The position numbers were made by a program, and so were the translations under genes. Of a stretch of DNA of 8,055 nt, positions 1 through 5,892 are shown in pieces. Origin of the DNA: a bacterium (GTDB lineage: Bacteria; Blakebacterota; Blakebacteria; Blakebacterales; Blakebacteraceae); contig JALGWK010000072.1 of NCBI GenBank assembly GCA_025774205.1, positions 1 through 8,055 on the forward strand. The letters are read 5' to 3'. Below the pieces are notes generated by a model, which was not told where the DNA came from, did not search any database, and saw only the letters and a list, made by a program, of their open reading frames with translations. Position 1 is the stretch's first letter. Each line of letters starts with the position of its first letter.

Positions 1-929
1 CGGTTGATAGTCGTCATGATGTTCAACGAGCCACGGTTCATGGACCTCGAACGCCGCCCGGCTCCCGATCACGTGATAGGAATGAACCAGGTCCACGGTC
101 GCCTCCCGGAAGGCATCTGTGACCTCCCGGTCGGGTGCCAGACCGGCTTTCCCGAGGAAGGTGTCACATGCGCTCTGCAGGTCGGGATCGATGGCCAGAC
201 CCTCGGGTTCGAGGACGATCCCGCGCAGCGAATTATCCGTGGCCTCCGGTTCGAGGAGCAGTCGGGTGACCGTGATCATGTCACCGGCAGTACCGGTGAA
301 CCAGCCGGCTGTATCGAGTCCCGGTGAGAGGGGGAAGCAGCCTTCACGGGACCACTCATGGTCGGGAGTCAGGCGCAGACCGAGGATGCCGCAGAAGGAC
401 GCAGGGACCCGCACCGAACCGCCGGTATCCGATCCGAGCGCCAGTGGAACCAGCCCGCGGCTCACGGCCCAGGCTGAGCCGCTGCTCGAACCACCGCTCA
501 TCCGGTCGGGGAAGCGGGGATGGCGGCAATGTCCGAAATGAGCGTTCCTGCCGGACAGGCCGTACGCGACGCGAATTCATTCAGGTGTGTCTTCCCAACC
601 GGTGTCGCTCCCAGAGAGCAGAGGCGGGTAACGAGCGGGGCGGTGTCGGCCGGTATCCCCCGGACCGAATCGAGGAACGTCGATGAGGCCGTTGTCGGCC
701 AGCCGGCGACGTCGTAGAGATCCTTGACGAGGAAGGGTACTCCCGCCAGGGGACGATTCATCCAGTCATTCATTGCGGCCCCGGTTCCGAATCCCGGAAC
801 CGTCTCCGGCATCCAGGCAACGGCCGTCCTGAATTCCTCTTCGTCGACCTCCAGGGATCGCCTGGTGAATGCCTGGAGAACAGCGTCAGGCGAGTCGTAC
901 CCGTGATCTCGCCAGTCGTTCAGCGTCAT
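1..929 (-). pseudogene. Amidase-signature family hydrolase, frameshifted and cut off by the left window edge
   Basis: The gene would encode an amidase-signature (AS) serine hydrolase that cleaves a carboxamide to acid and ammonia; its substrate cannot be told. The ATG at 929-927 overlaps the M20 stop codon (ATGA), with GGAGG upstream inside that gene, which suggests translational coupling. The first frame gives the AS N-terminus with the catalytic lysine in FLVKDLYD (K69) and continues to KTHLNEFA at about residue 120. It then shifts out of frame and stops at 500-498. Reading resumes in another frame as YGLSGRNAHFG, then GGSSSGSA (cis-serine) and GSDTGGSVRVPA (nucleophile serine). That frame is open to base 1, ending in EPWLVEHHDDYQP. 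The break coincides with a tandem TCGCG duplication; dropping one copy joins EFA directly to YGLSGRN. All catalytic residues survive, so the lesion is either recent or a sequence error. The C-terminal part lies outside the window. The family is certain; true pseudogene status is not. Confidence 0.85.
565..574 (-). repeat. 5-bp tandem duplication (TCGCG x2) causing the amidase frameshift
   Basis: On the minus strand the amidase reads GAAT-TCGCG-TCGCG-TACGGC. With two copies the frame goes EFASRTACP and terminates about 22 codons later. With one copy it reads EFAYGLSGRN, which matches the usual AS-family sequence just before the conserved Asn-x-x-Phe-Gly segment. Direct duplication of a short GC-rich word is typical of replication slippage. 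Confidence 0.8.
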
Positions 930-2260
930 CGTTCACCACCCTCCAGCAACAACCGGTCGATCACGAGATTGCTCAGGGCCCTGATGCCGACAGGAACGGC
1001 GGAGTCATCGGCCCGCATACCCGGATTGTGGAGGTCACCGCTGACCGTTCCCTCCTTCAGGGTACCGAGGAAGAAGATGAATCCGGGTACCAGCCGGGCG
1101 TAGTAGGAGAAGTCCTCCGAGGCCATCCAGGGAGGCCCCTCGATGACATGTTCGGCCCCGAGCGCGGCCTGGAGGGTGGGGATCATCGATCTCACCAGGT
1201 CGGGATCGTTGATGGTCGGGGGGAGCCCCCTTGAATACGTCAGCTCGCCGGTGCCGCCGCCCGCTGTCGCGATGCCCTCGACGATCTCGGTCATCCTCTG
1301 CTCGACCGTGTCACGGACCGCGTCGCTGTAGGATCGGACGGTACCGGTGAGACGGACGTTCTCGGGGATGATGTTGGAGCGCTCACCACCGTGGAACATG
1401 CCGACGGTGACGACGCAGGAATCGAGAGGATCGAGCGTCCGGGAGGTGATCGTCTGAAGAGCCAGGACGAGCTGGGAGGCCATCACGATCGGATCGACGC
1501 CGGTGTGGGGCCTGGCGGCATGGGTCTGCTTCCCCGTGACGGTGATGGAGAATCCGTCGCTGGCGGCGAGGGCGGGGCCGATTGAGTAGACGATATCACC
1601 GGCCGGTACCTGGGGATCGATGTGGAGCGCGAAAACCGCCACCGGTTCGATCCCCTCGAACAGGCCCTCCTCGAGCATGAGGCTGGCGCCTCCCGACTCA
1701 CCGGCTGGCGCGCCCTCCTCGGCCGGCTGGAAGATGAAGAGGACAGAGCCGGCCAGCTCTTCCTTCAGGTCGGTCAGCACCGTGGCGACTCCCATGAGAA
1801 CGCTGGTGTGGATATCGTGCCCGCAGGCGTGCATCACCCCGACTTCCATGTCGTTGTAGGTCGTCCGCTTTGTGGAGCGGAAGGGGAGGTCGGTCTCCTC
1901 AGTGACGGGCAGGGCGTCCATGTCGGCCCTGATCGCCACCATCGGACCGGGCCTGCCTCCGCGCAGGATCCCGACGACTCCCGTGTGGGCCACGCCTGTC
2001 TTGACTTCAATTCCGAGGGAAGCCAGGTGTCCGGCCACCATTGCCGCGGTCTCGAACTCCCGGTTCCCCAGTTCGGGATTGGCATGGATCTGGTGACGGA
2101 TATCGATGATCGAGGCCTCGCAGCCGGCGATCGCCCGGGAGATCCTCTCGTCGAACCGTCCCGGCTGAGCCAGGGCGGAGGCGGGGAGGAGCAGTACTGC
2201 GCACGCGGCAGGTATGAGCAGTTGAAGCCGGGCGGGGAGTGATTCGATTCTCTTCTGCAT
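926..2260 (-). CDS. Secreted M20-family amidohydrolase (M20D / N-acyl-amino-acid hydrolase-like)
   Basis: This is a di-metal amidohydrolase of the M20 family, the group containing hippurate hydrolase, IAA-amino-acid hydrolase and N-acetyl-amino-acid deacylases. It cleaves an N-acyl amide bond; the exact substrate is unknown. From the ATG at 2260 it has 444 residues. The family motifs are HQIHANPELG (56-65), RADMDALPV (111-119), HACGHD (C146, H148 as metal ligands), QPAEEG (E181/E182), ALHIDP (H213), the dimerisation-domain THAARPHTGVDP (246-257), and C-terminal SEDFSYY (381-387) and HNP (H411). The N-terminus is a signal peptide: basic MQKR, a hydrophobic core LLIPAACAVLLLP, and an ALA|Q cleavage site near residue 31. 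It is therefore probably exported, whereas many M20D enzymes are cytosolic. Start 2260 has AGAGG nine bases upstream. An in-frame ATG at 2308 has a stronger but very close AGGAG and would add 16 residues. The open frame reaches further to 2500, but that part would overlap the sulfatase and is not family-like. It forms an operon with the downstream amidase. Confidence 0.93.
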   Translation of the reverse strand: MQKRIESLPARLQLLIPAACAVLLLPASALAQPGRFDERISRAIAGCEASIIDIRHQIHANPELGNREFETAAMVAGHLASLGIEVKTGVAHTGVVGILRGGRPGPMVAIRADMDALPVTEETDLPFRSTKRTTYNDMEVGVMHACGHDIHTSVLMGVATVLTDLKEELAGSVLFIFQPAEEGAPAGESGGASLMLEEGLFEGIEPVAVFALHIDPQVPAGDIVYSIGPALAASDGFSITVTGKQTHAARPHTGVDPIVMASQLVLALQTITSRTLDPLDSCVVTVGMFHGGERSNIIPENVRLTGTVRSYSDAVRDTVEQRMTEIVEGIATAGGGTGELTYSRGLPPTINDPDLVRSMIPTLQAALGAEHVIEGPPWMASEDFSYYARLVPGFIFFLGTLKEGTVSGDLHNPGMRADDSAVPVGIRALSNLVIDRLLLEGGER

Positions 2261-2357
2261 GGATGTGATCCTCTCAGGGAGTCTCTGTCGATTCGCCGGA
2301 TGTAGCATAATCTCCTCTTCCCACAATCTCCAGTGGGAGGCTACGATACGGACTGCC
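2261..2357. promoter_or_regulatory. Divergent intergenic region, probable promoters for the M20 and sulfatase genes
   Basis: This 97-bp gap between two divergently read genes must hold start signals for both. On the plus strand a CATAAT at 2306-2311 (within TGTAGCATAAT) resembles a -10 element and would leave a leader of about 40 nt before the sulfatase ATG. No convincing -35 is visible. On the minus strand AGAGG (2274-2270) serves the ATG at 2260, and AGGAGA (2316-2311) sits just before the alternative ATG at 2308. A small inverted repeat CTCC-AGTG-GGAG (about 2328-2339) could be a weak hairpin or operator half-sites. No transcription factor site is recognised. Confidence 0.35.
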
Positions 2358-4175
2358 ATGGATGAACGGAGCGACAACCGACGAGACCGCCGCAGGTTCC
2401 TCAGGGAACTGGGCGCCGGTACGGCCGCTGTGACCACTGCCTGGCCCTTCACGGTCGTCAGGGGCACCGGTCGGGAGCGGCCCAATGTGATCGTGATCAT
2501 GACCGACGATCAGGGGTACGGTGATCTGGGGGCCACCGGCAACCCGGTCATCCGTACCCCCAACATCGACGCCATGGCGGAACGGAGCGCCCGGATGGAG
2601 CAGTTCTATGTCCATCCGGTCTGCTCGCCGACCCGCGCCTGCCTCATGACCGGTCGCTACAATTATCGAACCCGGGTGATCGACACCTGGATCGGCCGCT
2701 CGATGATGGACCCCGGAGAGGTGACCGTCGCCGAACTCCTTCAGGGCTCGGGCTACTCTACCGGGATCTTCGGCAAGTGGCACCTGGGAGACAACTATCC
2801 GATGCGCCCGATGGACCAGGGTTTCGAAGAGTCTCTGGTGCATCGCGGTGGGGGGATCGGGCAGCCGAGTGATCCACCCGGGGGGGAGGGGAAGTACACC
2901 GATCCGATCCTTTTCCACAACGGCGAGGAGGTGCGGACCGAAGGCTTCTGTACCGACATTTATTTCGACGCCGCCCTGGAGTGGATCGGCGGAGAGGTGG
3001 AGGGGGGACGCAATTTCTTCGCCTACGTTGCCCCGAACGCGCCCCACGGTCCCTTCAACGATGTGCCTCAGGAACTGTATGAGGAGTACCGGTCGATCGA
3101 CCTGGGCAATCATGTCTTCCCGCAGGAGCGGGGACATCCGCTGCCGGAGGATGCCGATACCGACCGGCGGGCCCGCATCTTCTCGATGATCACCAACATC
3201 GATGACAACGTCGGTAAACTCTTCCGGGGCCTTGACGATCTGGGAGTGACCGGCAGCACCATCGTCATCTTCATGGTGGACAACGGACCGAACGGGAACC
3301 GGTACGTAGCGGGAATGCGGGGGAGCAAGTCGTCGGTCTACGAGGGGGGAGTGCGATCACCCTTCTTCGTCCAATGGCCTGATAGGCTGACGGCCGGCCA
3401 CTCGAGTGACCGGATCGCGGCTCACATCGATGTGCTCCCGACCATCCTCGAGGCGTGTGAGGTGCCGGTCCCTGCCGATCTGCGTCTCGACGGCCGCAGT
3501 ATCCTGCCGCTGCTCGAGGGAGTTGAGGTGGAATGGCCCGATCGGACCATCCACATTCAGGCCCACCGCGGAGACCAGCCGTTCAAGTTCCACAACTTCG
3601 CCGCCCGGAAACAGAAGTGGAAGTTCCTCCACGCCAGCGGTTTCGGTCGCGAACGGTTCGAGGGGACGCCGGCCCTCGAACTCTACGACATGGAGTTCGA
3701 TCCGCTGGAAGAGCACAACATCGCCCACCTGAGGCCTGACGTCGTCCGTACCATGCTCCTCGATTACGATGCCTGGTTCGACGACGTGGGTACCACCCGT
3801 CCGGACAACTACGCGCCGCCGAAGATCGTGATCGGAACGAGTCATGAGAATCCGACCGTTCTCACCAGACAGAACTGGAGGAGTACCCAGGGTTCATGGG
3901 CCCGGTACACCAACGGTCGGTGGGAACTTCAGGTTGCGAACCTGGCCTTGTGGGACATCCATCTCCGCTTCCCGGTTACTGAGGAGGATGTTGAAGTCGT
4001 CCTCCATCTCGATGATCGGGAGTTGACCGGGAATATCCCCGGCGGGCCGGAGGGGGCCTCGGGCTGCGTCTTCAACCGGATTGTACTGCCGATGGGACCC
4101 CTCCACCTGAGCGCCGATATCACCATCGGCGGGGTGGTGCAGGGACCGTCGCAGGTGGACCTGAACAGGCTGTGA
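2358..4175 (+). CDS. Tat-exported formylglycine-dependent sulfatase (arylsulfatase A-like) with C-terminal beta-rich domain
   Basis: This type I sulfatase of the alkaline-phosphatase superfamily hydrolyses sulfate esters, probably in the periplasm or outside the cell. The 605-residue protein begins with a twin-arginine signal (RRRFLREL at 11-18 plus a hydrophobic stretch), which favours the ATG at 2358 over the upstream in-frame ATG at 2259. The Shine-Dalgarno is poor: GGAGG lies 17 bases away. Active-site residues are all present: metal ligands D50-D51 (MTDDQGYGD), formylglycine motif C89-S-P-T-R93 followed by ACLMTGRY, GKWHLG (K140, H142), NAPHGPF (H230), VDNG (D308, N309) and K324 in GSKSSVYEGGVRSP. 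Activity needs a formylglycine-generating enzyme encoded elsewhere, since none is in the window. After the sulfatase fold, residues of about 497-605 form a beta-rich region (GRWELQVANLALWDIHLRF) that may be an accessory or carbohydrate-binding domain; this is inferred from the pattern only. The substrate, whether polysaccharide sulfate or arylsulfate, is not determinable. Its stop overlaps the next gene's start. Confidence 0.94.
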   Translation: MDERSDNRRDRRRFLRELGAGTAAVTTAWPFTVVRGTGRERPNVIVIMTDDQGYGDLGATGNPVIRTPNIDAMAERSARMEQFYVHPVCSPTRACLMTGRYNYRTRVIDTWIGRSMMDPGEVTVAELLQGSGYSTGIFGKWHLGDNYPMRPMDQGFEESLVHRGGGIGQPSDPPGGEGKYTDPILFHNGEEVRTEGFCTDIYFDAALEWIGGEVEGGRNFFAYVAPNAPHGPFNDVPQELYEEYRSIDLGNHVFPQERGHPLPEDADTDRRARIFSMITNIDDNVGKLFRGLDDLGVTGSTIVIFMVDNGPNGNRYVAGMRGSKSSVYEGGVRSPFFVQWPDRLTAGHSSDRIAAHIDVLPTILEACEVPVPADLRLDGRSILPLLEGVEVEWPDRTIHIQAHRGDQPFKFHNFAARKQKWKFLHASGFGRERFEGTPALELYDMEFDPLEEHNIAHLRPDVVRTMLLDYDAWFDDVGTTRPDNYAPPKIVIGTSHENPTVLTRQNWRSTQGSWARYTNGRWELQVANLALWDIHLRFPVTEEDVEVVLHLDDRELTGNIPGGPEGASGCVFNRIVLPMGPLHLSADITIGGVVQGPSQVDLNRL

Positions 4176-5884
4176 TGGCTGACGACGGCGATACCCGTCC
4201 CGGGGGGACCGGACTATCCGGAAAGTTCCGCGACGATCGACCACTCCTCTTCCTGCTGCTCGGTATCGCCCTCTTCCAGGTTGTGACGATGCCGGCCTTC
4301 TTCTATCCGGGCGACAACTTCGCTCCCCGGGCGGCGGCGGTGAACCTCCTCACCACCGGTGACATCGGGATCGAACCGTCGGCGCGACCGGAGCTCGAAT
4401 CGTTCCTGCGACAGAAGGGACAGTACTTCTTCGAGCGGGACGGGAGCGGCCGGCTCTACTCGAAATACGGGATCGGGAACACGCTGCTCTGCCTGCCGCC
4501 ACTCCTGGCCGACCGGCTGACCGGCGGGGACCTCGGGTTCCAGAACAATGCCGCCTCACTCCTGATCTGGCTGAACCTCTGGTCGATCGTCCTGACTCTC
4601 CTCGCGACGGTCTTCATCTACCGGATCGTCTCGCTCTACACCGACCGTTCCCTGATCAGGATCGGCTTCATCCTCGTCCTCTGGTACACGACCTTCGCGT
4701 GGTACTACCTGCGCTCGCCGAGCCTTGAGATCTACCAGGTGGTGCCCTTCCTCGGATTCATCTTCCACCTGCTCGCCTCGCTGAGAGCGAGGGAGGGGGA
4801 GGCTCCCGGAGCATCGGCAGAAGCACCGGCAGAAGCACCGGCAGGAGCATCGGCAGAAGCACCGGCAGGAGCATCGGCAGAGGCATCGGCAGGAGCATCG
4901 GCAGAGGAGGTCGATCCCCGGTTCGGAGGACATCTTCTGCGGGCCGGCCTCTGGCTCGGCGCCCTGGTGCTGGTGAAACTCTTCTTCATCATCCTCGTCC
5001 CGGTGGTCTGGATCTTCGCGCTCAGCGCCGGACGGAAGAGCGATCCCCTCAAGGAAAGGCTGCGGGGGAACCTCTCGGAGACGCGGATCCGGGCCCTCAT
5101 CCGTCCGCTCGTGATCCCGACGGTCGTGATCGTCGTTGCCGTGCTGCTGGTGAACCAGATCAAGTTCGGCTCGCCCTTCAACTCGGGGTACGGGCAGTGG
5201 CTGGGAGCCGACGGTCAGTCGCACGATCGGTTCGCCTTCTCCTATCTCGTCCCGGCCGTTTCGTCGTTCCTCTTCAGGCCGGGCAACGCCAACATCTTCA
5301 TCCACGCGCCCTCACTGCTGGTCGCCCTTTTCGGACTGCCGGCCTTCCTCCGCCGCAACCGGTCTGAGGCGCTCTTCCTGCTGGCGGTCAGCGCCGTGAT
5401 CTTCCTGGGGGTGATCCCCTTCTCCTCCTGGGCCGGAGAGTGGTGCTACGGTCCCCGCTACCTGCTCCCGATCGTCCTGATCGGCACCCTGCCGCGGATC
5501 GAGGTGGGGGAGTGGCTCCTGCGGGCCCCCCGCCGGATAGCGGCGCCGATCACGATCACCGTCGGTGCGGTCCTGTTCTGGTCCTTCTCGATGCAGGTAC
5601 GGATCAATTCTCTCCACTACTTCACCTTCCACCGGACGCAGGCCTTCTTCGCGCCCTTCCAGAACCCCGACATCTCCGCGTATTACGGTGGTCTCTTCCA
5701 CCGGGGTATCCTCCATCGCGATCTGATCAGGTCTCGAGAGAGGAGGGGCGAGTTCCCCCCGGCCGCGATCCTGAGGGAACTGGTTCCACCGGAGGGAAGA
5801 GGCGAAGTCGAACGGGCGCTGCTGCCGGTACTTCATGAAGCTGTCCGACCGAATTTTCTCCTGCTCCTGCGGCCGGGAAGGTAA
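4175..5884 (+). CDS. Polytopic membrane protein, GT-C / PMT-like glycosyltransferase-type
   Basis: This integral membrane protein of 569 residues has roughly ten hydrophobic segments, among them about 24-42, 125-150, 162-178, 188-204, 253-285, 311-326, 376-392, 399-417 and 456-474. The overall plan resembles GT-C glycosyltransferases and PMT-like proteins that use a polyprenyl-phosphate sugar donor. An acidic first external loop (PGDNFAPRAAAVNLLTTGD, D47) could hold the catalytic Asp. GRLYSKYGIGN (92-102) and SWAGEWCYGPRYLLP (418-432) resemble conserved segments I associate with a family of uncharacterised bacterial membrane proteins of this kind. Catalysis is unproven. The ATG at 4175 overlaps the sulfatase TGA (TGATG), so translation is probably coupled; a GTG at 4172 is an alternative. 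The Shine-Dalgarno is weak. Residues 212-243 are an Ala-rich tetrapeptide repeat in the loop after the fifth or so membrane segment. The C-terminal about 90 residues after 475 are soluble. An alternative is a non-enzymatic membrane protein of the same fold. Confidence 0.75.
   Translation: MADDGDTRPGGTGLSGKFRDDRPLLFLLLGIALFQVVTMPAFFYPGDNFAPRAAAVNLLTTGDIGIEPSARPELESFLRQKGQYFFERDGSGRLYSKYGIGNTLLCLPPLLADRLTGGDLGFQNNAASLLIWLNLWSIVLTLLATVFIYRIVSLYTDRSLIRIGFILVLWYTTFAWYYLRSPSLEIYQVVPFLGFIFHLLASLRAREGEAPGASAEAPAEAPAGASAEAPAGASAEASAGASAEEVDPRFGGHLLRAGLWLGALVLVKLFFIILVPVVWIFALSAGRKSDPLKERLRGNLSETRIRALIRPLVIPTVVIVVAVLLVNQIKFGSPFNSGYGQWLGADGQSHDRFAFSYLVPAVSSFLFRPGNANIFIHAPSLLVALFGLPAFLRRNRSEALFLLAVSAVIFLGVIPFSSWAGEWCYGPRYLLPIVLIGTLPRIEVGEWLLRAPRRIAAPITITVGAVLFWSFSMQVRINSLHYFTFHRTQAFFAPFQNPDISAYYGGLFHRGILHRDLIRSRERRGEFPPAAILRELVPPEGRGEVERALLPVLHEAVRPNFLLLLRPGR
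4808..4903 (+). repeat. In-frame minisatellite: eight 12-bp units, (G/E)A(S/P)A
   Basis: Eight contiguous 12-bp units fit the consensus GRRGCAYCGGCA (R = A/G, Y = C/T). Four are GGAGCATCGGCA (GASA), three are GAAGCACCGGCA (EAPA) and one is GAGGCATCGGCA (EASA). The order is GASA, EAPA, EAPA, GASA, EAPA, GASA, EASA, GASA. Because the unit is a multiple of three, gain or loss of copies changes loop length without breaking the frame. The array lies between SLRAREGEAP and EEVDPRFGG, in a loop between two membrane segments. The minus-strand reading is a Cys/Arg-rich artefact, not a gene. Confidence 0.95.
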
Positions 5885-5892
5885 ACTGACCC

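Noticed and set aside
1622-2242. Plus-strand 206-codon open frame opposite the M20 gene
   Set aside because: It is antisense to a gene with complete metal-binding motifs and has no start signal or domain of its own.
2259-2357. Upstream ATG at 2259 for the sulfatase
   Set aside because: It would bury the twin-arginine signal behind 33 residues and overlap the M20 start codon. The ATG at 2358 gives a standard Tat signal.
2261-2500. N-terminal extension of the M20 frame up to 2500
   Set aside because: It overlaps the sulfatase Tat signal region, is Arg/Ser-rich with no family similarity, and would place the signal peptide internally.
2849-2891. G-rich runs in the sulfatase gene (GGGGGG and GGGGGGGAGGGG), possible G-quadruplex or phase-variable tract
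   Set aside because: They code for an ordinary glycine/proline-rich loop with the frame intact. In GC-rich DNA such runs are common, and nothing else suggests switching.
2274-3137. Minus-strand 287-codon open frame opposite the sulfatase
   Set aside because: The sulfatase on the plus strand has every catalytic motif. The antisense frame has no recognisable domain and arises from high GC codon bias.
4556-5305. Minus-strand open frame of 249 codons with Cys/Arg repeats (CRCSCRC)
   Set aside because: It is the antisense shadow of the 12-bp repeat and surrounding membrane protein gene. Its composition is unlike real proteins and the plus-strand frame has clear membrane-protein character.
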